64,000 nucleotides of DNA, taken from contig NZ_NCXM01000016.1 of NCBI RefSeq assembly GCF_002104765.1, positions 62,001-126,000 of the forward strand, read 5' to 3'. This stretch comes from Mycolicibacterium vulneris (GTDB lineage: Bacteria; Actinomycetota; Actinomycetes; Mycobacteriales; Mycobacteriaceae). The notes under the pieces were generated by a model. That model saw only the letters and a program-made list of their open reading frames with translations. It was not told where the DNA came from and made no database searches. A program made the translations under genes and the position numbers. This document shows, piece after piece, positions 1 through 8,002 of this stretch (positions are counted from its first letter, which is position 1; the number at the start of each line of letters is the position of its first letter).

Positions 1-86
1 ACGCCGCCGTGATGGGCATCATGAACGGCAAGGGTGTCCGGGATAACGGCAAGTACTACTACTTCTATCTCGAACGCGAGCAGTAG
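1..86 (+). CDS. C-terminal end of an unidentified protein (cut by window edge)
   Basis: A reading frame enters from the left edge and ends with TAG at 84-86, encoding about 27 residues that finish in KYYYFYLEREQ. The piece is too short to assign to a family. It is not followed by an obvious terminator before the convergent gene that ends at 220. The bases from 87 to 219 show nothing else I can name. Confidence 0.5.
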   Translation, partial: AAVMGIMNGKGVRDNGKYYYFYLEREQ

Positions 87-219
87 CCGCGTCGTCTCGC
101 CGTCGAGCGTGCACTGACGGCTTGGAGTGTGCGTCTAGGGCGGCGACACGCCGTGCGGGCTCGCCGTGGCTTCACATTCAAAGCCCAGGTTTCACACTCG
201 GCCGGATAGGCGGCCCGAG

Positions 220-804
220 CTAACCCGCCGGGTTGCGGCCGGTGAACGCGACCAGCTGCTCGAGAGCGCCGGCGTCGGCCGGAACCTCGACCGGGTCGTC
301 GAACCCGGCCTGACCGCGTAACTCCGGCCCGATGATCTGGCGCGCCAGCCCTAGCACGTATTCAGACAGCGGCTCGGGCGCGTGGATGTCGTGCCCCACC
401 GCGGTGGCGTAATCCCAAGCGTGGACCAGGAATTCGATCGACAGGACGCCGCACGCGCTGTTCGCGGGCATCTCGCCCTTGCCGAACGGCACCGACCCGT
501 CCAGGCCGTGGCGGTGCCAGGCGTCCAGCGCGGGCCGGGCCGCGGCGATCACCTGGCGCTCGACCGAATCGCCTTCCTCGCGCTCCGGAATCTTCGCGCC
601 CACCATGCCCCCGAGCGCCGAGATCGAGTTCAGCAGATGCCCGGTGAGCGCCGACACGTCGAATTCCGTGCACGGCGTCGGTCGCGACAGGTCGTCGGCG
701 GCGATGGTGTGCAGGACCCGCTGCAGCACTCCCAAGGTGTCCTCGGCGCTGTTCAGCTCGTCGGTGGGCGGGGAATGCGGTCCGGGTCGCAAGTCAGGAG
801 CCAT
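220..804 (-). CDS. TIGR03086/DinB-like metal-binding family protein (Rv3773c-like)
   Basis: This 194-residue protein belongs to the mycothiol-dependent maleylpyruvate isomerase/DinB-like superfamily. Family traits visible are the PCTEFDVSALTGHLL segment near residue 45-60, whose His is a typical metal ligand, and the later IEFLVHAWDYATAVG segment with the second conserved His. Members are cytoplasmic four-helix-bundle proteins, often of unknown substrate. A longer frame starts at 840 but would overlap the divergent echA21. I chose the ATG at 804 because a TAGCGT -10-like box lies exactly 7 nt upstream, which fits a leaderless transcript. The gene is divergent from echA21 with only 23 bp between start codons. 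The specific reaction is unknown. Confidence 0.75.
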   Translation of the reverse strand: MAPDLRPGPHSPPTDELNSAEDTLGVLQRVLHTIAADDLSRPTPCTEFDVSALTGHLLNSISALGGMVGAKIPEREEGDSVERQVIAAARPALDAWHRHGLDGSVPFGKGEMPANSACGVLSIEFLVHAWDYATAVGHDIHAPEPLSEYVLGLARQIIGPELRGQAGFDDPVEVPADAGALEQLVAFTGRNPAG

Positions 805-811
805 ATTCGCC

Positions 812-821
812 ACGCTACGGT
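812..821. promoter_or_regulatory. Overlapping divergent -10 boxes between the 804 and 828 start codons
   Basis: On the minus strand TAGCGT (817-812) is 7 nt before the ATG at 804. On the plus strand TACGGT (816-821) is 6 nt before the ATG at 828. Both match TANNNT at the spacing that yields leaderless mRNAs in mycobacteria, and the two hexamers share bases 816-817. Two RNA polymerases could not occupy both boxes at once. Confidence 0.5.
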
Positions 822-827
822 CTCGAT

Positions 828-1652
828 ATGGCGCAAGCATACGAATCCGTCACCGTCGAGACGAAAGACCACGTCGCCCAGGTGACGCTGATGGGACCGG
901 GCAAGGGCAATGCGATGGGACCGGCCTTCTGGTCGGAGATGCCGGAGCTGTTCGCGGCGCTGGACGACGACCCCGAGGTGCGGGCCATCGTGCTGACCGG
1001 CTCGGGCAAGAACTTCAGCTACGGCCTGGACGTGCCGGCAATGGGCGGCTCGTTCACCCCGCTGCTGTCCGGCGACGCGCTGGCCGGCCCGCGCGCGGTG
1101 TTCCACCGCGAGGTCAAGCGCATGCAGGGCGCGATCACCGCGGTCGCCGACTGCCGCACCCCCACCATCGCCGCGGTGCACGGCTGGTGCATCGGCGGCG
1201 GCGTCGACCTGATCTCGGCGGTGGACATCCGCTACGCCAGCGCCGACGCCAAGTTCTCGGTGCGTGAGGTCAAGCTCGCCATCGTCGCCGACGTCGGCAG
1301 CCTCGCCCGCCTGCCGATGATCCTCAACGACGGGCACCTGCGCGAGCTGGCGCTGACGGGCAAGGACATCGACGCGGCCCGCGCCGAGAAGATCGGTCTG
1401 GTCAACGACGTGTATGCCGACGCCGACGCCACCCTGGCCGCGGCGCACGCCACCGCCGCGGAGATCGCCGCCAATCCCCCGCTGACCGTGCACGGCGTCA
1501 AGGACGTTCTCGACCAGCATCGCACCGCGGCCGTCTCGGCGAGCCTGCGGTATGTGGCGGCCTGGAACGCGGCCTTCCTGCCGTCCAAGGACCTGACCGA
1601 GGGCATCTCGGCGACGTTCGAGAAGCGCCCGCCGCAGTTCACCGGGGAGTAG
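828..1652 (+). CDS. echA21: Enoyl-CoA hydratase/isomerase family protein EchA21
   Basis: This 274-residue protein of the crotonase superfamily probably acts on 2-enoyl-CoA thioesters in fatty-acid or sterol side-chain oxidation in the cytoplasm. The crotonase fold is clear: the oxyanion-hole segments are LTGSGKNFSYGLD (about residues 57-69) and the HGWCIGGGVDLISAVDIRYA stretch (about 120-140). The catalytic-region EVKLAIVADVGSLARLP follows (about 148-164). The DVG form resembles dienoyl-CoA isomerase-like members more than classical hydratases, so the exact reaction is open. The start ATG is preceded by a leaderless-type -10. lipE follows 25 bp downstream on the same strand, so both may serve lipid catabolism. 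Confidence 0.88.
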   Translation: MAQAYESVTVETKDHVAQVTLMGPGKGNAMGPAFWSEMPELFAALDDDPEVRAIVLTGSGKNFSYGLDVPAMGGSFTPLLSGDALAGPRAVFHREVKRMQGAITAVADCRTPTIAAVHGWCIGGGVDLISAVDIRYASADAKFSVREVKLAIVADVGSLARLPMILNDGHLRELALTGKDIDAARAEKIGLVNDVYADADATLAAAHATAAEIAANPPLTVHGVKDVLDQHRTAAVSASLRYVAAWNAAFLPSKDLTEGISATFEKRPPQFTGE

Positions 1653-1664
1653 TCGCGCGCCACG

Positions 1665-1670
1665 TACCCT
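1665..1670 (+). promoter_or_regulatory. Candidate leaderless -10 for lipE
   Basis: TACCCT lies 7 nt before the GTG start of lipE at 1678, and no purine-rich Shine-Dalgarno sits at the right distance. This suggests lipE can be transcribed independently of echA21 as a leaderless message. Confidence 0.4.
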
Positions 1671-1677
1671 CGCTGAG

Positions 1678-2916
1678 GTGACGACACCAGACGGCAAGAT
1701 CCGGCTCCCGGCAGACCTAGACTCGGTGACGGCGATCGGCGCCGAGGACCACTCCGAAATCGACAGCGCCGCCGTCGACCGGATCTGGCAGGCCGCCCGG
1801 CATTGGTACCGGGCCGGCTTTCATCCCGCCATCCAGCTCTGCATCCGCCGGCATGGCCGCGTCGTGCTGAACCGCGCGATCGGGCACGGCTGGGGCAACG
1901 CCCCGAGCGATCCGCCCGACGCGGAGAAGATCGCGGTTACGCCGGACACACCGTTCTGCGTGTACTCGGCGGCCAAGGGAATGGCGGCGACCGTGGTGCA
2001 CATGCTCGTCGAGCGCGGCGTCTTCTCGCTCGACGACCGGGTGTGCGAATACATCCCCACCTTCACCAGTCACGGCAAGCACCGGATCACCATCCGGCAC
2101 GTGATGACACACAGCGCGGGACTGCCCTTCCCTACCGGCCCCAGGCCGGACGTCACCCGCGCCGACGACCACGACTACGCGCAGCAGAAGCTGGGCGAGT
2201 TGCGGCCCCTCTACCGTCCCGGGCTGGTCCACATGTACCACGCGCTGACGTGGGGTCCGCTGATCCGCGAGATCGTGTACGCGGCCACCGGCAAGGAGAT
2301 TCGCGAGATCCTGGCCACCGAGATCCTCGACCCGCTCGACTTCCGCTGGACCAACTTCGGCGTCGCGAAAAACGACGTCCCGTTGGTCGCGCCCAGCCAC
2401 GCCACCGGGCGAACGCTGCCGCCGGTGGTCGCCCAGATCTTCCGCAAGGCGATCGGCGGAACCGTGCACGAGATGATCCCGTACACCAACTCTCCGGCGT
2501 TTTTGACCACCATCATTCCGTCGTCCAACACGGTGTCGACCGCGCAGGAGATGTCGCGGTTCGCCGAGATATGGCGCCGCGGAGGCGAACTCGACGGCGT
2601 GCGGGTGATCAGCCCGGAGACCATGTACGGCGCGGTGACCCAATGCCGAAGGCTGCGACCGGATTTCGCGGTCGGCCTGCAGCCGGCCCGCTGGGGCACC
2701 GGCTTCATCCTGGGCACCGACCGGTGGGGTCCGTTCGGGCGCAACGCGCCGCACGCATTCGGCAACCTGGGCCTGGTGAACATCGCCATCTGGGCCGACC
2801 CCGCGCGCGGGCTGTCGGCCGGCGTGGTGAGCAGCGGCAAACCCGGCCGGGATCCAGAAGCCCGCCGGTACACCGCCCTGCTGGACACGATCACCGCCGA
2901 GATGCCGACCGGTTGA
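1678..2916 (+). CDS. lipE: Serine hydrolase of the beta-lactamase/EstB esterase family (LipE)
   Basis: This 412-residue protein has the beta-lactamase/class C esterase fold. The nucleophile motif SxxK is visible as SAAK in FCVYSAAKGMAATVVH (about residues 97-113). The second conserved region is THSAGLPF (about 144-151), and a Tyr in VHMYHALTWGPLIREI (about 184-200) is the likely general base. Members hydrolyse short-chain esters, lactones or steroid-linked esters. No signal peptide is seen, so the protein is probably cytoplasmic or membrane-associated. The start is GTG, preceded by a TACCCT -10-like element. The order echA21-lipE matches the M. tuberculosis arrangement. The physiological substrate cannot be read from the sequence. 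Confidence 0.88.
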   Translation: MTTPDGKIRLPADLDSVTAIGAEDHSEIDSAAVDRIWQAARHWYRAGFHPAIQLCIRRHGRVVLNRAIGHGWGNAPSDPPDAEKIAVTPDTPFCVYSAAKGMAATVVHMLVERGVFSLDDRVCEYIPTFTSHGKHRITIRHVMTHSAGLPFPTGPRPDVTRADDHDYAQQKLGELRPLYRPGLVHMYHALTWGPLIREIVYAATGKEIREILATEILDPLDFRWTNFGVAKNDVPLVAPSHATGRTLPPVVAQIFRKAIGGTVHEMIPYTNSPAFLTTIIPSSNTVSTAQEMSRFAEIWRRGGELDGVRVISPETMYGAVTQCRRLRPDFAVGLQPARWGTGFILGTDRWGPFGRNAPHAFGNLGLVNIAIWADPARGLSAGVVSSGKPGRDPEARRYTALLDTITAEMPTG

Positions 2917-2923
2917 TCACGAC

Positions 2924-2943
2924 GGCAGTGTGGGAACACTGCC
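2924..2943. terminator. Perfect 8-bp hairpin between lipE and a small gene
   Basis: GGCAGTGT and ACACTGCC form a perfect 8-bp stem around a GGGA loop. It begins 8 nt after the lipE stop and ends 4 nt before the ATG at 2948. There is no U-tract, so it may be a lipE terminator of the mycobacterial tail-less type. It could also be a structure controlling the downstream start codon. Confidence 0.45.
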
Positions 2944-2947
2944 AGTC

Positions 2948-3136
2948 ATGGCTACCTATCGAGTGCTCGACCCGAAGGGCGAGGTCGTCGCGACCAAAGA
3001 CATCGAAAGTGCCGACGACGCACACGCATGGTTCGTCGACAACAAGGCCGACAACAGCGAGCTCGGCTGGCGCATGGAAGTCCAGCACGACGGCGAGTGG
3101 CACTTTTTCGACGACAGCGAGGGCGACCGAAGCTAG
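2948..3136 (+). CDS. Small conserved-type hypothetical protein, 62 aa
   Basis: The product has 62 residues, is acidic and beginning MATYRVLDPKGEVVATKDI, with alternating hydrophobic and charged residues and a Trp-rich second half (AHAWF, LGWRMEV, EWHFFDD). It has no signal peptide or membrane segment. Its composition and length suggest a small single-domain cytoplasmic protein. I do not recognise a characterised family. The frame is also open from a GTG at 2930, but that start lies inside the hairpin at 2924-2943, so I prefer ATG 2948. Function unknown. Confidence 0.6.
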   Translation: MATYRVLDPKGEVVATKDIESADDAHAWFVDNKADNSELGWRMEVQHDGEWHFFDDSEGDRS

Positions 3137-3171
3137 GTGTTTGCCCCCGGCTGGTGGGCAACCAACAAAGC

Positions 3172-3578
3172 ATGGACTCGCACCGCTTCCGCAAACTGCT
3201 GGACGCACCGGGGCTGTTCGCTTCGGTGTATTCCGATGACTGACACGACACCCATGGCGCCGAGGCTCAGGTCGAGGGACTCGGCGCGGTCTGCTCGGCG
3301 CTTCGTCAAGGCGCGGTGGAGACACTGATCCTCGGCGACATCGGCGATGCGACCGTCGTCGCGGACGAGGGTTTGACGACATCGCCCCGGACGAGAACGT
3401 TTTGTCCGAGCAGGGCGCCGCGCCCGCCAAGACGCTGCGGGCCGACGAGGCGCTGCCTGTGTCGGCGATCTCGGTCGGAGCCGCGCTGGTGCGCACCGAC
3501 GAGCGGATCTCCCCGGCCGACGGCGTGGGCGCGGTGCTGCGCTACGCCCCGACGCTGCACCAGAGTGCCGACCGATAA
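3172..3578 (+). pseudogene. Decayed Rv2629-like (eRF1-fold, Vms1/ERF1-type) gene
   Basis: The 5' piece (ATG 3172) reads MDSHRFRKLLDAPGLFASVY and then SDD. It matches the N-terminus of the Rv2629 family, with its ASVYFDDSHDT signature. A TGA falls where the family has Ser, and the frame continues HDTHGAEAQVE. It then jumps straight to the C-terminal part (AVCSALRQGAVETLILGDIG). A second lesion near 3373-3380 is a frameshift, after which the other frame reads IAPDENVLSEQGAAP and ends GVGAVLRYAP...SADR with TAA at 3576-3578. So there is one nonsense codon, one large internal deletion (roughly 270 codons by comparison with the family's length from memory) and one frameshift. In M. tuberculosis Rv2629 is dormancy-associated. 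No functional product is expected. Confidence 0.8.
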
Positions 3579-3581
3579 GAG

Positions 3582-3668
3582 CGGTGGCGGAGGGATTTGA
3601 ACCCCCGGACGGTTTTAGCCGTCTCTCGCTTTCAAGGCGAGTGCATTAGGCCGCTCTGCCACGCCACC
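3582..3668 (-). tRNA. tRNA-Ser (anticodon UGA)
   Basis: The complement folds as a type II tRNA. A 7-bp acceptor stem pairs GGTGGCG with CGCCACC, followed by a G discriminator. The anticodon arm is CTCGC-CTTGAAA-GCGAG with anticodon TGA, a long variable arm follows, and the T-arm is GGGGGTTCAAATCCCTC. CCA is not encoded. It reads UCA codons. It sits between the pseudogene and the quinone oxidoreductase. Confidence 0.95.
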
Positions 3669-3692
3669 GCTGATTAGGGTAGCGGGACTCGG

Positions 3693-3698
3693 TAGCGT
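3693..3698 (+). promoter_or_regulatory. Candidate leaderless -10 for the quinone oxidoreductase
   Basis: TAGCGT ends 7 nt before the ATG at 3706, matching the TANNNT spacing seen at several other starts in this window. It supports ATG 3706 rather than the in-frame GTG at 3697. Confidence 0.4.
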
Positions 3699-3705
3699 GG
3701 CCACC

Positions 3706-4680
3706 ATGCGCGCCATCGTCGCCGAATCCGCCGAGCAACTCTCCTGGCAGGAAGTGCCGGACGTTTCCGCCGGGCCGGGCGAGGTCCTGATCAAGGTCGC
3801 CGCCGCCGGCGTGAACCGCGCCGACCTGCTGCAGGCCGCCGGTAAATATCCGCCGCCGCCGGGCGCCAGCGAGATCATCGGCATGGAAGTGTCCGGCATC
3901 ATCGCCGATACCGGCCCCGATGTCACGAATTGGTCTGTCGGACAAGAGGTTTGCGCGCTGCTCGCCGGGGGCGGATACGCCGAGTACGTCGCCGTCCCCG
4001 CCGGCCAGCTGCTGCCGATTCCCCCCGGTGTCGACCTGGTCGATGCGGCCGGGCTGCCCGAAGTGGCCTGCACCGTGTGGTCGAACCTGGTGCTGACCGC
4101 CCACCTGTGCGAAGGGCAGCTGCTGCTGATGCACGGCGGGGCCAGCGGCATCGGCACCCACGCCATCCAAATCGCCAGGGCGCTGGGTGCGCGGGTGGCG
4201 GTGACCGCCGGGTCGGCGGAAAAGCTGCAGACCTGCCGCGAACTGGGCGCCGAGATCACCATCAACTACCGCGACGACGACTTCGTCGCACGGGTGCAGG
4301 AGTTCGGCGGCGCCGACGTGATCTTCGACATCATGGGCGCCTCCTATCTGGACCGCAATCTCGACGCCCTGGCCACCGACGGCCAGCTCGTCATCATCGG
4401 CATGCAGGGCGGCATCAAGGGCGAGCTCAACATCGGCAAGCTGCTCGCCAAGCGGGCCCACGTCATCGGCACCACGCTGCGGGGCCGCCCGGTGAGCGGA
4501 CCGAACAGCAAGACCGAGATCGTTCAGGCCGTGACGGCCAAGGTGTGGCCGATGATCGCCGACGGCCGGGTTCGGCCCATCATCGGCGAGCGGATCCCCA
4601 TCGAGCAGGCGAGCACCGCCCTCCAGAAGCTGGCAGCGGGAGAGGTGCACGGCAAGGTCGTGCTGACGCTGCCGGCCTAG
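3706..4680 (+). CDS. NAD(P)H:quinone oxidoreductase, zinc-independent MDR family (Rv3777-like)
   Basis: This 324-residue medium-chain dehydrogenase/reductase belongs to the quinone oxidoreductase (QOR/TIGR02824-like) group. The N-terminal GroES-like domain carries AAAGVNRADLLQAAGKYPPP (about residues 34-53). The Rossmann nucleotide-binding loop is HGGASGIGTHAIQIA (about 144-158), followed by a basic region (AGSAEKLQTC) suggesting NADPH. The four-Cys structural zinc lobe of zinc-dependent alcohol dehydrogenases is not evident. The protein likely reduces quinones or enoyl compounds in the cytoplasm. ATG 3706 is chosen because it starts at the usual MRAIVAESAEQ N-terminus and has a leaderless-type -10. 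The gene is convergent with the aminotransferase-like gene, whose stop lies 9 bp away. Confidence 0.85.
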   Translation: MRAIVAESAEQLSWQEVPDVSAGPGEVLIKVAAAGVNRADLLQAAGKYPPPPGASEIIGMEVSGIIADTGPDVTNWSVGQEVCALLAGGGYAEYVAVPAGQLLPIPPGVDLVDAAGLPEVACTVWSNLVLTAHLCEGQLLLMHGGASGIGTHAIQIARALGARVAVTAGSAEKLQTCRELGAEITINYRDDDFVARVQEFGGADVIFDIMGASYLDRNLDALATDGQLVIIGMQGGIKGELNIGKLLAKRAHVIGTTLRGRPVSGPNSKTEIVQAVTAKVWPMIADGRVRPIIGERIPIEQASTALQKLAAGEVHGKVVLTLPA

Positions 4681-4689
4681 GCCCGGCCT

Positions 4690-5886
4690 CTAACCCAGGG
4701 ACGCCAGCGCGCGCACCAGCTGGTCGACTTCGGCCGTCGTCGAGTAGTGCGCCAGCCCGACGGTGACCGCGCCGCCGACGTCGTTGACGCCCAACACATC
4801 GAGCGCGCGGGAACTTTCGTTGGTGACGGCCAGAATCCCGTTGTCCGCCAACCGCTGCACGACCCGCTCGGCGGGCACGCCGTTCAACGCGAAACTGACC
4901 ACCGGGATCCGCACCTCCGGGCGGCCGATCACCATCACCAATGGCAGCGAGCGCAGCGACACCATCAGGTAGTCATAGATCCGGTTCAGATACGACGTGG
5001 CCGATTGCATCGAGACCGCCAGGCGTTCGCGCCGGGTGCCGCGGGCGGATTCGTCGAGCGACGCCAGGTACTCGATGCTGGCCACCACCCCGGCCAGCAG
5101 GCCGAACTGGTGCGCGCCGATCTCGAGGCGCGCCGGCCCCACGGCCTTGGGGTCCGGCGAGATCGAACTGAACGAGTTGAGCAGCGCCGGGTCGCGGAAC
5201 ACGATCGCCCCGATCGGGGGACCGCCCCAGGCCGCGGCGTTCACCGCCACCACGTCGGCGTCGGTTTCCTTCACGTCGAGCAGCCGGTAGGGCGCCGCGG
5301 CGGAGTGGTCGACGACCACCAGCCCGCCCACGTCGTGCACCAGCTTGGTCATCGCCCGCAGGTCGGTGACCGTGCCCAGCGTCCCGGAGGCCGAGGCGAC
5401 GGCGACCAGCCTGGTCGACTTCCCGATCAGGCCCTCCCACTGCCACGTCGGGAGCTCTCCGGTCTCGATGTCGATCTCGGCCCACTTGACCTTGGCGCCG
5501 TACCGGTGCGCCGCGCGCAGCCACGGGGCGATGTTGGCCTCGTCGTCCAGCCGGCTGACGATGACCTCGTAGCCCAGGCCGGCCCGCGACGACGACGCCT
5601 CGGCCAGCGCCGACAGCAAGATCGCCCGGTCGGCGCCCAGCACGACACCGGCGGGTTCGACGTTGAACAGATCGGCCACCGCCGCCCGCGCCGCCTCCAG
5701 AACGGCGGCGCTGCGCTGCGCGGACGGGTGCGCGCCCACGGTGGTGGGACCGGACCTGCGGAAGGCCGTCGACACCGTGGTCGCGACGGAATCGGGGACC
5801 AGCATCCCGCTCGGGGCGTCGAAGTGCACCCACCCGTCACCCAGCGACGGATGAAGTCCGCGCACCCGGGCGACGTCATATGCCAT
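4690..5886 (-). CDS. Cysteine desulfurase-like class V aminotransferase fold lacking the PLP lysine (Rv3778c-like)
   Basis: This 398-residue protein has the fold-type I class V (NifS/VC1184-like) architecture: N-terminal [29 protein letters not shown] near residue 130, and [15 protein letters not shown] (about 195-210). Family members bind PLP through a Lys in an SxxK-GP motif. Here the equivalent segment reads [16 protein letters not shown], so Ala219 sits where the Schiff-base Lys is expected. The same substitution occurs in the M. tuberculosis homologue as I remember it. The protein may therefore be a pseudo-enzyme or use PLP non-covalently. ATG 5886 gives the family's usual length and has TAAGGT 7 nt upstream. 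A longer frame to 6075 would run into the divergent gene. Confidence 0.75.
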   Translation of the reverse strand: MAYDVARVRGLHPSLGDGWVHFDAPSGMLVPDSVATTVSTAFRRSGPTTVGAHPSAQRSAAVLEAARAAVADLFNVEPAGVVLGADRAILLSALAEASSSRAGLGYEVIVSRLDDEANIAPWLRAAHRYGAKVKWAEIDIETGELPTWQWEGLIGKSTRLVAVASASGTLGTVTDLRAMTKLVHDVGGLVVVDHSAAAPYRLLDVKETDADVVAVNAAAWGGPPIGAIVFRDPALLNSFSSISPDPKAVGPARLEIGAHQFGLLAGVVASIEYLASLDESARGTRRERLAVSMQSATSYLNRIYDYLMVSLRSLPLVMVIGRPEVRIPVVSFALNGVPAERVVQRLADNGILAVTNESSRALDVLGVNDVGGAVTVGLAHYSTTAEVDQLVRALASLG

Positions 5887-5893
5887 GTGGGCC

Positions 5894-5899
5894 ACCTTA
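5894..5899 (-). promoter_or_regulatory. Candidate leaderless -10 for the aminotransferase-like gene
   Basis: On the minus strand TAAGGT is followed by exactly 7 nt and then the ATG at 5886. This is the same arrangement as at the other leaderless candidates in the window. Confidence 0.4.
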
Positions 5900-6004
5900 G
5901 AGCTTCCGCTTTTTTGCGAAACTGTGACGGTAGCGGGTGCCACAGACGTTCCGGCCAGTTGGTGGCTTCCCGAGCCAGGGCACCCGGCCAGCCATACTAG
6001 TCGA

Positions 6005-7981
6005 GTGGGGCTCTGGTTCGGAACGCTCATTGCATTGTTTTTGCTGATAGCGCCCGGGGCGATCATCGCACGCATCAGTCAGTTGTCTTGGCCGGTGGCT
6101 GTCGCGGTCGGCCCGGCGCTGACCTACGGCGTGGTCGCACTGGCCATTATTCCGTTTGGTGCCATCGGAATTCCGTGGAACGGCTGGACGGCGCTGGCGG
6201 CGCTGGCTGTGGTATGCGTGCTGATGATCGGGCTACAACTGCTGCTCGCCCGCTACCGCGACCGCGAGGCGGAAGCCCTCGAAGTGAGCCGCCGGCCGGC
6301 CCTCACGGTAGCGGGGGGCGTGCTGCTGGGCGCGCTGCTCATCATGTGGGCGGCCTATCGCGGCATCCCCCATTGGGAGTCCATCCCCAGCACCTGGGAC
6401 GCGGTCTGGCACGCCAACGAGGTGCGGTTCATCCTGGACACCGGCCAGGCGTCGTCCACCCACATGGGCGAGCTGCGCAACGTCGAGACGCACCAGGCGT
6501 TGTACTACCCGTCGGTGTTTCACGCCCTGGTCGCGGTGTTCTGCCAGCTGACCGGGGCGGCGCCCACCACCGGCTACACGCTGAGCTCGGTCGCCGCGTC
6601 GGTGTGGCTGTTTCCCGCCAGCGCGGCGATGCTGACCTGGCATCTGGCCCGGCCGCGCACCACCGAATGGCGCAGTGCGGGGGTGGCGGCCACCGCGGCG
6701 GCGTTGTCGGCGTCGTTCACCTCGCTGCCCTACGTCGAGTTCGGCGTCGCGGCGATGCCCAACCTGGCGGCCTACGGGGTCGCGGTGCCGACGTTCATCC
6801 TGATCGTGTCCACGTTGCGGCACCGCGACCGGGTGCCGCTGGCCGTGCTGGCGCTGGTGGGCTTGCTGTCGGTGCACCTGACCGGGGGGTTCGTCGCGAT
6901 CTTGTTCCTGCTGGGCTGGTGGCTGCTGGACGCGGTCTGGCATCCGGTGCGGGGCCGGCTCGCCGACGCGCTGACCCTGGCCTGCGTGGCGGTGCCGACC
7001 GTGCTGATCCTGGCGCCGCAGTTCCTGGGGGTGCTCAGGCAGGCCGACATCATCGCCGGGCACTCATTCCCCAGCTTCAAGGGCGCCAAGCAGGGCCTGA
7101 TCGACGCCGTGCTGCAGCACACCCGCCACCTCAACGACTTTCCGACGCAGTACAAGCTGCTCGCGCTGGCGGCCGTCGGCATGGCGATCCTGCTGTACAA
7201 AAAGGTCTGGTGGCCGACGGCTGTCTGGCTGCTGCTGATCGTGGCCATCGTCTATTCGGGGGCGCCGGCGCGATTCCGCGGGCCGATCGGCAACACGATC
7301 GAGGAGTTCAGCCAGTTCTTCTACAACGACCCCCGCAGGCTCTCCGGTGTGGTGGCGATGCTGCTGGCGCCCATGGCGGGCATCGGGTTGTTCGCGCTGG
7401 TCGTGCTGGTGATGGCCGCCGTCAAACGGCTGACCGGGCGATACCGGCAGTTACCCGGACCCGTGTGGATCGCGGCCACCGCGGTGGTGCTGGCGATGGC
7501 CTGCGTCTACACCGCCCGGCACTACTTCCTGCCGCACAAGGTTCTGCTCGGCGACAAATACGACTCGGTGATGATCGACCAGCGCGACCTGATGGCAATG
7601 GCCTACCTGGCCAAGCTGCCCGGCGCGCACGACACCTTGATCGGCGACTCCAACGTCGACGGCACCGCGTGGATGTACGCGGTCGCCGACCTGCATCCGC
7701 TGTGGACGCACTACGACTTCCCGCAGCAGACCGGGCCGGGCTACTACCGATACATCTTCTGGACCTCGGCCCGCAAAGGCGATTCCGATCCGCGGGTGCT
7801 CGAGGCGATTAAAGCGCTCAATATTCGGTACATCTACACCAGCACGCCGACTGTCCGAGGGTTCGCCGTACCCGAAGGACTAGTGTCACTGGATAAGTCG
7901 AAGTCGTGGGCGTTGATCTACGACAATGGCGGTGCCCGAATTTATGAATGGCGCGGAAACGGCACGACGCCACACTCATAG
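6005..7981 (+). CDS. Large integral membrane protein, Rv3779-like (DUF6541; linked to polyprenyl-phosphomannose synthesis)
   Basis: This 658-residue membrane protein has about a dozen hydrophobic segments (starting [18 protein letters not shown]) and a soluble C-terminal tail after about residue 515. An early [19 protein letters not shown] loop resembles the acidic extracytoplasmic loop of GT-C glycosyltransferases. Published work on the M. tuberculosis homologue Rv3779 associates it with polyprenyl-phosphomannose formation for mycobacterial mannosides. The frame is open from 5885, but the GTG at 6005 gives the known N-terminus ([10 protein letters not shown]). It is divergent from the aminotransferase-like gene (118 bp between starts) and directly precedes bpa (21 bp). 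The precise reaction remains inferred. Confidence 0.82.
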   Translation: MGLWFGTLIALFLLIAPGAIIARISQLSWPVAVAVGPALTYGVVALAIIPFGAIGIPWNGWTALAALAVVCVLMIGLQLLLARYRDREAEALEVSRRPALTVAGGVLLGALLIMWAAYRGIPHWESIPSTWDAVWHANEVRFILDTGQASSTHMGELRNVETHQALYYPSVFHALVAVFCQLTGAAPTTGYTLSSVAASVWLFPASAAMLTWHLARPRTTEWRSAGVAATAAALSASFTSLPYVEFGVAAMPNLAAYGVAVPTFILIVSTLRHRDRVPLAVLALVGLLSVHLTGGFVAILFLLGWWLLDAVWHPVRGRLADALTLACVAVPTVLILAPQFLGVLRQADIIAGHSFPSFKGAKQGLIDAVLQHTRHLNDFPTQYKLLALAAVGMAILLYKKVWWPTAVWLLLIVAIVYSGAPARFRGPIGNTIEEFSQFFYNDPRRLSGVVAMLLAPMAGIGLFALVVLVMAAVKRLTGRYRQLPGPVWIAATAVVLAMACVYTARHYFLPHKVLLGDKYDSVMIDQRDLMAMAYLAKLPGAHDTLIGDSNVDGTAWMYAVADLHPLWTHYDFPQQTGPGYYRYIFWTSARKGDSDPRVLEAIKALNIRYIYTSTPTVRGFAVPEGLVSLDKSKSWALIYDNGGARIYEWRGNGTTPHS

Positions 7982-8002
7982 CCCACAGAGGATGGTGATG
8001 CA

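Noticed and set aside
87-219. Hidden small gene or RNA in the first intergenic stretch
   Set aside because: No frame with a start and ribosome-binding site and no convincing hairpin were found.
3697-3705. GTG 3697 as the quinone oxidoreductase start
   Set aside because: ATG 3706 matches the family N-terminus and has a well-spaced leaderless -10. The GTG would leave that box partly inside the message.
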